From the NCBI GenBank assembly GCA_937902565.1, contig CALFMX010000137.1:1-10629 (forward strand): DNA of 10,629 bases, written 5' to 3'. How positions within the stretch are numbered: position 1 is the stretch's first letter; the number at the start of each line of letters is the position of its first letter. The position numbers and the translations under genes were made by a program. Shown piece after piece: positions 1 through 6,543 of this stretch. This stretch comes from an uncultured Spirochaetales bacterium. Lineage in GTDB: Bacteria; Spirochaetota; Spirochaetia; Sphaerochaetales; Sphaerochaetaceae. Below the pieces are notes generated by a model that worked only from the letters and a program-made list of their open reading frames with translations, was not told where the DNA came from and did no database searches.

Positions 1-120
1 ATGAGATCAAGCGGTTTGATATCAAGGGAAAGGAGTTTCTCAGTCCGATGTCGACTATATAATACTTGCCACGCGTGCGCAGATACTCCTTTCCCTTGAT
101 ATCAAACCGCTTGATCTCAT
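1..120. repeat. Perfect 36-bp inverted repeat with 48-nt spacer
   Basis: Bases 1-36 are the exact reverse complement of bases 85-120, and pairing stops at 37/84. The right arm and spacer encode ATPase residues that fit the family (KRFDIKGKEY through DIGLRN). The left arm encodes residues that do not. The right arm is therefore probably the original and the left arm a fold-back copy. A repeat ending exactly at the first base of the window suggests a contig-end artefact, though a real inversion junction is possible. Confidence 0.9.
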
Positions 121-1021
121 AGAAGAAAAAACTCTCCAAGAGTGCATTGACATAGCTCTGGACAGTAAGTGCACTCGGAGCCCCCCCCTTGCCCTTATGG
201 GAAAGAATCCCCTCATCAGCAAGAACATTACCGATCGAAGAGACGGAGATGGTGCTTCCAATGCTGTCGGCCAAGAAGAGGATGATCGTGCGAAGGAGGA
301 TCGGGTCTGCTATCTGCCGCACCCCTTCTCGCCTCTCTCGCTCGAGAATATCCCTGACAACTACGGTGGAGTAGATGCCATCGAGCAAGATCATCGCTTT
401 CTCCTGGTCAAGACCGACATCCGCAATGCCCGGCATCCCTCCGAAGCTGACGTATGAATCAAACGCCTCTCTGAGGCTGTATTGATTTCCATCCTTGTCA
501 AGGATGATCTTCCTCTCCCCGCCCAATGCACTCTTGACTTCCTCTATCTGCAGACCATGGAAATATAAGAATTCCACAAATGAGAGCGGGAGCATCTTTA
601 TCTCCACACTCCTGCCTGAAAGATAGGTTGAGTATTCAGAGGAGGGCAGATAGGCGTTTGATCCCGTGATATAGATATCACAGTCAAAATCGACACGAAA
701 TGCATTCACTGCCTCTTCCCAACGGTGGATTCTCTGCAGTTCATCAAAGAAGAGGTACATGCGCTTGCCAGGGATGATACGCTCTTTCACATACGCATAG
801 AGTGAATCTGAGGTCATGCCTCGATAGGTATAGGATTCAAAGTTCATCTCTATGATCTGTTCAGGGGTAATACCAGACGTTTCAAGATGCTGGGCCATGA
901 GGCGCAGGAGGCTCGATTTGCCCGATCTGCGGATACCGGTCACAACCTTTACCGGCTCAGTATCTTGAAATGCTATAAGCTTTTTTAGATAGAGGTCTCT
1001 CTTCTTTAGTTCACGACCCAT
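1..1021 (-). CDS. AAA_14/DUF4143-family ATPase (3' end cut by window edge)
   Basis: I translated this frame by hand. It is open from ATG 1021-1019 to the left edge, 340 codons with no stop. Residues 29-36 form a Walker A P-loop (GIRRSGKS) and residues 89-94 a Walker B strand ending in Asp93-Glu94 (YLFFDE). A sensor-like ITGSNA follows, and DIKGKEYLRTRGKYYIVD then DIGLRN near residues 309-329 is the usual start of the DUF4143 domain. These proteins are single-gene P-loop ATPases of unknown substrate, common in accessory DNA and usually 380-450 residues long, so roughly 50-100 residues are missing. GGAGG at 1029-1033 sits 7 nt before the ATG and supports this start. The gene looks less G+C-rich than the topoisomerase operon, which suggests horizontal acquisition. 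The last 11 residues (from Ser330) come from an inverted repeat and do not look like the family. Confidence 0.85.
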   Translation of the reverse strand, partial: MGRELKKRDLYLKKLIAFQDTEPVKVVTGIRRSGKSSLLRLMAQHLETSGITPEQIIEMNFESYTYRGMTSDSLYAYVKERIIPGKRMYLFFDELQRIHRWEEAVNAFRVDFDCDIYITGSNAYLPSSEYSTYLSGRSVEIKMLPLSFVEFLYFHGLQIEEVKSALGGERKIILDKDGNQYSLREAFDSYVSFGGMPGIADVGLDQEKAMILLDGIYSTVVVRDILERERREGVRQIADPILLRTIILFLADSIGSTISVSSIGNVLADEGILSHKGKGGAPSALTVQSYVNALLESFFFYEIKRFDIKGKEYLRTRGKYYIVDIGLRNSFPLISNRLIS

Positions 1022-1044
1022 CTTCTGGCCTCCACTCAACGTTA

Positions 1045-1073
1045 ATGATTGCATACCCCTCTTGATTAGTCAA
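1045..1073 (-). promoter_or_regulatory. Candidate sigma70 promoter of the AAA ATPase gene
   Basis: On the minus strand TTGACT (1073-1068) is followed by a 17-nt spacer and AATCAT (1050-1045). This is 5/6 and 4/6 agreement with the consensus. Transcription would start near 1038, giving a leader of about 17 nt that still includes the GGAGG at 1033-1029. Found by eye only. Confidence 0.45.
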
Positions 1074-1200
1074 TTTATTACTATTGATTGTACAAACTTT
1101 TCTTTTTTACAAGTTCATATAATTGATTATATAAACATGTAATAAAATCTAGACATAATCTAAGTCCTGTCATATATGTGTGACGGAGAAGAAGAGAAAC

Positions 1201-1255
1201 CCTATCGGCAACATTCAAACTAATTACCACTATATATTGATTTCTTGCCGATAGG
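1201..1255. repeat. 11-bp inverted repeat, possible operator or element end
   Basis: cctatcggcaa (1201-1211) and ttgccgatagg (1245-1255) are exact reverse complements around a 33-nt A+T-rich spacer. There is no T-run after the right arm and the loop is long, so it is not a typical terminator. It sits at the edge where composition changes from A+T-rich to G+C-rich. It could be a paired binding site or the scar of an insertion. Confidence 0.55.
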
Positions 1256-1358
1256 AGGATCAACGTGGAAAGCCGAGCGCGGATATCTTCGCGACACCGC
1301 ACTATTGGCACAAGATCAGTTCAAGGAGAGGCTACAGTACTTCAGGATTCCTTATTGA
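1224..1358 (+). pseudogene. Possible 3' fragment of a broken gene
   Basis: The plus-strand frame from the stop at 1221-1223 to TGA at 1356-1358 encodes a peptide whose last 31 residues look protein-like: WKAERGYLRDTALLAQDQ followed by FKERLQYFRIPY. This is an amphipathic, charged helix-like tail. It has no ATG, only a possible TTG at 1245, and its protein-like part starts where the G+C-rich sequence begins. I do not recognise the family. It converges on, and overlaps by 7 nt, the end of the pseudouridine synthase gene. It may be the C-terminal remnant of a gene cut by arrival of the A+T-rich ATPase segment, or chance. Confidence 0.25.
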
Positions 1359-2035
1359 CTGCTGAACGCCTGCCACACCCCTCCTGCGGGAATCGGGGCA
1401 GTGACGGTGATGAGCTCCTTCTTCACCGGATGGATGAAGGAGAGGGTGCGTGCGTGGAGACAGATGCCGCCATCGGGGTTCGAGCGTCGCGATCCGTACT
1501 TGAGGTCCCCCTTGATGGAGAGGCCGATCGCCTCCAGCTGGGCCCTGATCTGGTGGTGGCGCCCCGTCTCCAGGGTCACCTCGAGCAGGTAGTAGTTGGC
1601 CGAAGCGGAGATCAGCTCATAGCTGAGGCGGGCGAGCTTGGCCCCGCTGCGGGTCTTGGGGACTGCCCGGCTCTTGTTGCTCTTCGCATCCTTGATGAGG
1701 TAGTGCTCCAGCGTCCCCCTCTCGTGGGGAGGGACCTTGTCGACCACTGCCCAGTAGGTCTTCTCGACCGCATCGGTGCGGAAGAGCTCGTTGAGGCGCG
1801 AGAGCGCCTTCTCGGTCTTGGCGTAGACGATCGCCCCGCTGGTGGGCCTGTCGAGGCGGTGGACCACCCCGAGGTAGACGTTGCCCGGTTTGTTGTAGGC
1901 TCTCTTGAGGTACGCCTTGATGGTGTCGACGAGGGTGTCATCCCCGCTCTGGTCTCCCTGTGAGAGTTCGCCGACGAGTTTGTTGACGATGATGAGGTGG
2001 TTGTCCTCATAGAGGATGCGGTCCTTGATATCCAT
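1352..2035 (-). CDS. RluA-family RNA pseudouridine synthase
   Basis: The product isomerises uridine to pseudouridine in rRNA or tRNA. The hallmark motif VHRLDRPTSG, about residues 58-67, contains the catalytic Asp62 within HRLDR. A second conserved block, GRHHQIRAQLEAIG, lies near residue 162. At about 227 residues it is a catalytic domain only, with no room for an N-terminal S4 RNA-binding domain, so it is closer to the short RluA type than to RluC or RluD. The exact target base cannot be read from the sequence. ATG 2035-2033 overlaps the parC stop by one base (TGATG), the same arrangement as parE-parC, so I prefer it. A GTG at 2038 directly before it would add one residue and has slightly better spacing to GAGG. 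It is the last gene of the topoisomerase operon. Confidence 0.88.
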   Translation of the reverse strand: MDIKDRILYEDNHLIIVNKLVGELSQGDQSGDDTLVDTIKAYLKRAYNKPGNVYLGVVHRLDRPTSGAIVYAKTEKALSRLNELFRTDAVEKTYWAVVDKVPPHERGTLEHYLIKDAKSNKSRAVPKTRSGAKLARLSYELISASANYYLLEVTLETGRHHQIRAQLEAIGLSIKGDLKYGSRRSNPDGGICLHARTLSFIHPVKKELITVTAPIPAGGVWQAFSSQ

Positions 2036-4008
2036 CACTGTTCATCCTCGTCGAAGAGCGACTGTTGTTCATTGCCTGAACGCACGACCCCCTTCACCGC
2101 CCTGAGGCGCAGCGATGCGACCTCCTTGACGGCGATCCGCACCCCGCCGGCCCGCACCCCCTTGGTCAGGTAGTCGGAGAAGTAGACCTTCTCCTCCAGG
2201 ATCCTGAGCCCGGGCTTGGGCTTGTAGGTGATGGAGAGCTCGGCATTCTCGAGGGTGGAGAGCTTCACCAGCTTGAAGTTCCCCTCCGGGATGAGGGGAT
2301 ACGCCTTCTTCAGCTGCCAGCTGAGGATCTGGCAGCGCTTGAGGAAGAGGTACTTGTAGGTCTTCTCCTGGTAGATGACGGTGAAGGTGATATCCTTGAG
2401 TAGCTCCTTGTCGGCAAAATCGCAGTAGAGCATCCCCTTGCCGACGAACTCCTTCTCCGGGGCGTCGATGACCTGGTAGGTGCCATCGCGGCGGATGACG
2501 AGGAGGCGGTCGAACTGGCTCGCCTCCACCTGCACCGTCCCGCTCTTCACCCCGTAGCCGAGGTAGCCGTTCGAGCTGTCGTAGCGGACGGCGAGGTTGC
2601 GCTCGGCGACCTCCTTGACGTCGACCAGCTCAAAGGTCTTGATCGTCGACTTGCGCTGGTGCTCCTTAGGATTGAGCATCGCCTTGAGCTCGTCGATGTA
2701 GGAGAGGGCATAGCCGACCAGGTCGGCGAGCTTTGCGTCGATATCGGCGATCGCTGCGTTGATCTCTTCGATCTCCTGCTTGTTCTTCTCGATATCGAAG
2801 AGGCTGATGCGCCTGATGGGAATCTTGAGGAGCCGCTCGACATCCTCATCATCGACGGGTCGGGAGATCTGGTCTCCAAAGGGCTTGAGGCCGCTGTAGA
2901 CCGCCTTGATGACATCTTCGGCGCTCTTCTTCGTCTCGATGCGCTTGTAGATCCGCTCCTCGATGAAGATGCGTTCCAGGGTGCGGGCGTGGAGCTTGTC
3001 CATCAAGTGGCCGCGCTCGAGGATCAACTCCGCCTTGAGGACATCGACCAGGTGGGTAGCGTGCCAGCTGAGGATCTCGCTCACCCCCATGACGGTGGGC
3101 ATGTTCTCCCTGATGACCAGCGGCTCGAGGCTGAGCTTGGTCTCACAGCGGGTGTAGGCATAGAGGGCGTCGACGATCTCCTTGGCGTAGGTGTTGCGCG
3201 CCAGGTTGATCTCGATGTTGACCTTTTCGGCGGTGTAGTCGTTGATCGAGCTGATCTTCAGCCGTCCCTTCTTGGCGGCATCCTCGATCGAGTTGATCAT
3301 CATCTCGCTCGTCACATCGAAGGGGAGCTCCTCGATGATGATCCGCTTGGGGTCCTTGGTATTGAGCTTCGCCCTGACCGACACCGAGCCGCGCCCATCG
3401 TCGTAGTCCTCCACGTCGATGATGCCACCGCCGGGAAAATCAGGGTAGAGGGTGAAGGGCTCCCCCTTGAGGGCACTGCTCATCGCATCGAGGACCTCGA
3501 TGGCGTTGTGCGGCAGGATATCGGTCCTCATGCCCACGGCGATCCCGCTGACGCCCTGGATCAGGACGACGGGGATCTTGGCCGGGAAGGTGACCGGCTC
3601 CTGGTTGCGCCCGTCGTAGGAGTCGATGTAGGTGGTCAGCTCGGGGTTGTAGAGCACCCGCTTGGCAAAGGGGAGGAGGCGGCACTCGATGTACCGCGCC
3701 GCGGCGGCGCTGTCGCCGGTGAGGAAGTTGCCGAAGTTCCCCTGCCGCTCGATGAAGAGGTCGAAGTTGGCGAGGTTGACGAGCGCCTCGTAGATCGAGG
3801 CATCGCCGTGGGGGTGGTAGCGCATCGCCCACCCCACGACATTGGCGACCTTGTGGAACTTGCCGTCGTCCATCTCGAAGAGGGTGTGGATGATCCGCCG
3901 CTGTACCGGTTTGAATCCATCGACAAGGTCGGGAATCGCCCGCTCCTTGATGACATAGCTCGCGTACTCAAGGAAGTTCTCCTTGAAGATCGATTGTGCT
4001 TCTCCCAT
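2035..4008 (-). CDS. parC: DNA topoisomerase IV subunit A (ParC-type)
   Basis: This is the DNA-breaking subunit of a type IIA topoisomerase; with ParE it passes one duplex through another to decatenate and relax DNA. The winged-helix domain starts at residue 1. YHPHGDASIYE at 64-74 is the helix that also forms the quinolone site, and AAARYIE holds the catalytic Tyr106 that bonds to DNA. The tower and coiled coil follow to about residue 450. The C-terminal beta domain, about 456-640, is shorter than in E. coli ParC, and the total of 657 compares with about 750 there. It has KGVRAGGVRIA rather than a classical GyrA box, which favours topoisomerase IV over gyrase. The tail is acidic (SLFDEDEQ). 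The residue matching E. coli GyrA Ser83 is Ala70. ATG 4008-4006 overlaps the parE stop (TGATG). Confidence 0.93.
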   Translation of the reverse strand: MGEAQSIFKENFLEYASYVIKERAIPDLVDGFKPVQRRIIHTLFEMDDGKFHKVANVVGWAMRYHPHGDASIYEALVNLANFDLFIERQGNFGNFLTGDSAAAARYIECRLLPFAKRVLYNPELTTYIDSYDGRNQEPVTFPAKIPVVLIQGVSGIAVGMRTDILPHNAIEVLDAMSSALKGEPFTLYPDFPGGGIIDVEDYDDGRGSVSVRAKLNTKDPKRIIIEELPFDVTSEMMINSIEDAAKKGRLKISSINDYTAEKVNIEINLARNTYAKEIVDALYAYTRCETKLSLEPLVIRENMPTVMGVSEILSWHATHLVDVLKAELILERGHLMDKLHARTLERIFIEERIYKRIETKKSAEDVIKAVYSGLKPFGDQISRPVDDEDVERLLKIPIRRISLFDIEKNKQEIEEINAAIADIDAKLADLVGYALSYIDELKAMLNPKEHQRKSTIKTFELVDVKEVAERNLAVRYDSSNGYLGYGVKSGTVQVEASQFDRLLVIRRDGTYQVIDAPEKEFVGKGMLYCDFADKELLKDITFTVIYQEKTYKYLFLKRCQILSWQLKKAYPLIPEGNFKLVKLSTLENAELSITYKPKPGLRILEEKVYFSDYLTKGVRAGGVRIAVKEVASLRLRAVKGVVRSGNEQQSLFDEDEQ

Positions 4009-5819
4009 CAGACCAGGTTCTCCATGATGAATTGACGTCGCTCGGGGGTATTGCTCCCCATATAGAAGGTGAGGGTGCGGTGCATCTCGCTCATTCCGTT
4101 GACGGTCACCGGAATCAGGCGCATGTCATCACCGATGAACTGGCCGAACTCCTTGGGGTCGATCTCTCCGAGCCCCTTGAAGCGGGTGATCTCCGCCCCC
4201 TTGATCTGGGCAACCGCGCTGTCGCGCTGCGCCTCGGAGTAACAGTAGACGGTCTGCTTGCGGTTGCGGACCCTGAAGAGCGGCGTCTCGAGGATGTAGA
4301 GGCGGCGGGAGAGGACGAGGTCCTCGAAGTAGGTGAGGAAGTAGGTCATCAGGAGGTTGCGGATATGGAAGCCGTCGGTGTCGGCATCGGTGGCGATGAT
4401 GACCTTGCCGTAGCGCAGCCCCCCCACCCCGCCCTCGATGCCGAGGGCGACCATCATATTGTAGAGTTCGGCGTTCTTGTAGATCTCGGTCTTCTTCTTG
4501 CCGTGGACGTTGACGATCTTGCCCCTGAGGCTGAAGACCGCCTGCGTCATCACATCACGCGTCTTGGTGATGGTCCCGCTTGCGCTGTCCCCCTCGGTGA
4601 GGAAGATCATCGACTCCTCCCCCTTCTCCCGCCCCGACCCGGTCTGGTTGAGGTGGTACTTGCAGTCCTTGAGCTTGGGGATGTTGATGGAGACCTTGCG
4701 TGCCGCCTCACGTGCCCCCTTGCGCACCTCGTTGAGCTCCTTGCGCAGTGTTTCGTTGCTGATGATCTTCTGGTTGAGCTTCTGGGCCGCTTCGCTGTTC
4801 TTGAGCAGGAAGTCGACGATGGCATCCTTGACCTCGGCGACGATGGCCGTGCGGATCTCGGTATTGGAGAGCTTGTTCTTCGTCTGTGACTCGAAGACCG
4901 GCTCCTTCACCTTCACCGCGATCGCCCCGACGATGCCCTCTCGGACATCCTGGGGGGCCCAGCTCTTCTTGAAGTGCTCGTTGATGCCCTTGAGGATCCC
5001 CTCCTTGAAGGCGCTCAGGTGCGTCCCCCCGTCGGTGGTATGCTGGCCATTGACGTAGGAGAAGTAGTTCTCCCCGTAGGAGCCGACGACGTGGGTCAGA
5101 GAGAACTCCAAGGTCGGGCTCTTGTGGTGCATGATCGTATAGAGCTCCTCGCCGGCAACCTCGCTGTTGATGAGGTCGAGCAGCCCCTTGGTGGACTTGT
5201 AGGTGTGCCCGTTGTACTCAAGGGCGAGACCGAGGTTGAGGTAGGCGTAGCTGTTGAGCCGGCTGACGATGAACTCCTCGTTGTAGCGGTACTCCCCAAA
5301 GCGCTCGACATCCGGGATGAAGACCACCTCGGTGCCATTCTTTTCGTTGCTCTTGCCGGAGTCCTCACTGATGAGGATGCCCTTCTCGAAGGTGGCGCTC
5401 GAGTAGCGCCCATCACGGTGGCTGGTGACGCGAAAGTAGCTGGAAAGAGCATTCACCGCCTTGGTCCCCACCCCGTTGAGGCCGACGGAGAACTGGAAGA
5501 CGTCGTCATTGTACTTCGCCCCGGTGTTGATCACCGACACACAGTCGACGACCTTGCCGAGCGGGATCCCCCGGCCCCAGTCGCGCACGCGGATCTCGCC
5601 CTCGCTGCGGTAGATGGTGATCTTGTTGCCATAGCCCATGATGAACTCATCGATGGCGTTGTCTATGACCTCCTTGAGCAGGATATAGATGCCGTCGTCG
5701 ATATGGGTGCCGTTTCCCAGCCTCCCGATGTACATCCCCGGGCGCGTGCGGATATGCTCCAGCGCACTGAGTGTCTGTATTTTCGACTCATCATAGACAT
5801 TCTTGACGACTGCTCCCAT
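4008..5819 (-). CDS. parE: DNA topoisomerase IV subunit B (ParE-type)
   Basis: This is the ATPase subunit that acts with ParC. The GHKL ATP site is complete: Glu50 and Asn54 in KEVIDNAIDE, Asp80 in DWGRGIP, and the lid GLNGVGTK at 113-120. The transducer domain follows. The TOPRIM domain carries the metal ligands Glu409 (LTEGDSASG) and Asp478/Asp480/Asp482 (DADTDG). At 603 residues it is the size of ParE, not of the longer GyrB, and LTEGDSASG replaces the VEGDSAGG typical of gyrase. ATG 5819-5817 is preceded by GGGGGGAGATCG, a strong ribosome site. It is the first gene of the parE-parC-rluA-type operon, with a candidate promoter 93-121 nt upstream. The G+C-rich codon use matches its operon partners. 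Confidence 0.94.
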   Translation of the reverse strand: MGAVVKNVYDESKIQTLSALEHIRTRPGMYIGRLGNGTHIDDGIYILLKEVIDNAIDEFIMGYGNKITIYRSEGEIRVRDWGRGIPLGKVVDCVSVINTGAKYNDDVFQFSVGLNGVGTKAVNALSSYFRVTSHRDGRYSSATFEKGILISEDSGKSNEKNGTEVVFIPDVERFGEYRYNEEFIVSRLNSYAYLNLGLALEYNGHTYKSTKGLLDLINSEVAGEELYTIMHHKSPTLEFSLTHVVGSYGENYFSYVNGQHTTDGGTHLSAFKEGILKGINEHFKKSWAPQDVREGIVGAIAVKVKEPVFESQTKNKLSNTEIRTAIVAEVKDAIVDFLLKNSEAAQKLNQKIISNETLRKELNEVRKGAREAARKVSINIPKLKDCKYHLNQTGSGREKGEESMIFLTEGDSASGTITKTRDVMTQAVFSLRGKIVNVHGKKKTEIYKNAELYNMMVALGIEGGVGGLRYGKVIIATDADTDGFHIRNLLMTYFLTYFEDLVLSRRLYILETPLFRVRNRKQTVYCYSEAQRDSAVAQIKGAEITRFKGLGEIDPKEFGQFIGDDMRLIPVTVNGMSEMHRTLTFYMGSNTPERRQFIMENLV

Positions 5820-5822
5820 CGA

Positions 5823-5842
5823 TCTCCCCCCGTTGTGGTACC
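5823..5842. repeat. Leader repeat, copy 1 (parE ribosome-site region)
   Basis: tctccccccgttgtggtacc here matches tctccccccgttgtacc at 6300-6316. The first 14 bases are identical, then there is a 3-base gap and acc. On the minus strand it supplies the G-rich Shine-Dalgarno sequence of parE. Confidence 0.55.
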
Positions 5843-5911
5843 GTTCTACCTATACAACTCTTTTACCAGTAGTTTGTTACAGTAGATACATGATAACCCT
5901 ATCACCTGTAT

Positions 5912-5940
5912 AGTGTAGCGGAAGTTTGCCCCTCTTTCAA
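5912..5940 (-). promoter_or_regulatory. Candidate promoter of the parE-parC operon
   Basis: On the minus strand TTGAAA (5940-5935) is followed by a 17-nt spacer and TACACT (5917-5912). This is 5/6 and 4/6 agreement with sigma70 boxes. The start site would be near 5905, giving a leader of about 85 nt. A small palindrome, tgata-accc-tatca at 5891-5904, lies just after the predicted start and could be an operator or a short hairpin. Found by eye only. Confidence 0.45.
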
Positions 5941-5949
5941 TCGGGTCGT

Positions 5950-6286
5950 TCAAGACACTGTCGGGTCCATCTCTTCCAATACACCAGGCCCACTCCCTAT
6001 GGTATGGGTAATCTCAGAGAAGCTGATATTCTCCAACTCCAATACTGCAATCCTCCCCGCCAGGCTCTTGCCCACCCCCTGCATCAGGGAGAAGTGCTGA
6101 CTTTCAGCAAGGACATATTGCCCCCCTCATGGCGGTTGGAGTCAACCGCACTCTTGAGCATGTTGGATTTCATCTATGATCAGGGGGCGTTGAAAGGAAC
6201 GAGAGAGGATCACGCTCTGCTTGCTCAGCAAGGCTTGGAAGATCGAGGCTCACATAGTGATAATTTGGCAAGACCTCGCGTAACAC
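5950..6286 (-). pseudogene. Decayed AAA_14/DUF4143 ATPase remnant
   Basis: Read on the minus strand, three pieces in different frames join into one family member. 6286-6182 gives VLREVLPNYHYVSLDLPS, then LAEQAERDP and a PP. 6180-6157 gives the Walker B block IIDEIQHA. 6155-6121 gives KSAVDSNRHEGG. 6120-5950 gives QYVLAESQHFSLMQGVGK, SLAGRIAVLELENISFSE and a stop at 5952-5950. Frame changes near 6181, 6156 and 6120 break it. The P-loop region before residue VLREV is gone and the C-terminal DUF4143 domain is missing. It belongs to a different branch of the family from the intact ATPase at 1-1021, whose motifs read differently. It lies just upstream of the parE promoter. An open 148-codon frame on the plus strand here (5926-6372) is its antisense shadow. 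Confidence 0.75.
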
Positions 6287-6328
6287 GGTGGGTGCAGGTT
6301 CTCCCCCCGTTGTACCTTGAGCCCATCA
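6286..6328. repeat. Leader repeat, copy 2, at the pseudogene 5' side
   Basis: This copy includes 6300-6316, which matches the parE leader. It also aligns over its length with 6481-6526 upstream of corA: shared blocks are gcagg, tctccc, tgta, tgag and ccatca in the same order, with a few single-base gaps. All copies have the same orientation. Confidence 0.5.
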
Positions 6329-6480
6329 TACAATTATGGTTCCGCAGCGATTTCTCTAAAAACCAGCACTAACTATTTCCATCTAAAAGAGATGGTAGCA
6401 ACAACAGAATCCAAAATATCGTAGTACATCGAACCTGCCGCAAGAGCGTCTTGTGTTGTGTACGGCTAGCTCACTGCAAT
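6329..6480. other. Intergenic stretch, no gene recognised
   Basis: This is moderately A+T-rich sequence between two leader-repeat copies. It holds one short hairpin (ccatct at 6379-6384, agatgg at 6390-6395, 5-nt loop) with no T-run. The minus-strand frame around 6440-6374 reads TTQDALAAGSMYYDILDS and then a stop soon after, possibly another gene scrap, but I cannot assign it. Confidence 0.4.
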
Positions 6481-6526
6481 CGGGTGGTTGCAGGCTCTCC
6501 CCTCCCACTGTATCCTGAGTCCATCA
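6481..6526. repeat. Leader repeat, copy 3, upstream of corA
   Basis: This is an imperfect direct copy of 6286-6328, with roughly four fifths of positions matching when aligned by eye. It covers the candidate corA promoter and ends 17 nt before the corA start codon. It may be the product of a local duplication that accompanied arrival or decay of the ATPase remnant. Confidence 0.45.
6488..6516 (+). promoter_or_regulatory. Weak candidate promoter of the corA cluster
   Basis: TTGCAG (6488-6493), a 17-nt spacer and TATCCT (6511-6516) lie at the right distance from corA. The start would be near 6523 and the leader about 21 nt, with the GGAG-rich ribosome site inside it. The -35 box agrees at only 3/6 positions. 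Confidence 0.3.
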
Positions 6527-6543
6527 GAGAGGAGAGGGGCGAT

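Larger units (their letters stand above)
1022..1262. other. A+T-rich intergenic island
   Basis: This stretch is visibly A+T-rich compared with the G+C-rich genes to its right, and the change is abrupt near 1262. It holds the ATPase promoter on its left side and an 11-bp inverted repeat at 1201-1255. Two loosely similar segments, around 1084-1097 and 1121-1135 (ttgattgtacaaac and ttgattatataaac), form an imperfect direct repeat. A 76-codon minus-strand reading frame at 1081-1311 has no recognisable motif and I do not call it a gene. Confidence 0.6.

Noticed and set aside
1265..1963. 232-codon plus-strand frame with GTG start and a good GGAGG at 1254-1258
   Set aside because: From about 1352 it is antisense to the clear RluA-family gene and its translation has shadow-like composition with no motif. 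The GGAGG match is probably chance.
2659..4035. 458-codon plus-strand frame over parC
   Set aside because: Antisense shadow of parC: rich in Asp, Val, Leu and Gly with no domain, a common product of G+C-rich codon use.
3996..5885. Two long plus-strand frames over parE (297 and 303 codons)
   Set aside because: Same antisense-shadow composition, while the minus strand carries complete GHKL and TOPRIM motifs.
5926..6372. 148-codon plus-strand frame in the divergent intergenic region
   Set aside because: The opposite strand carries ATPase family motifs in three frames, so this frame is antisense to a pseudogene. It has no ribosome site or recognisable motif.
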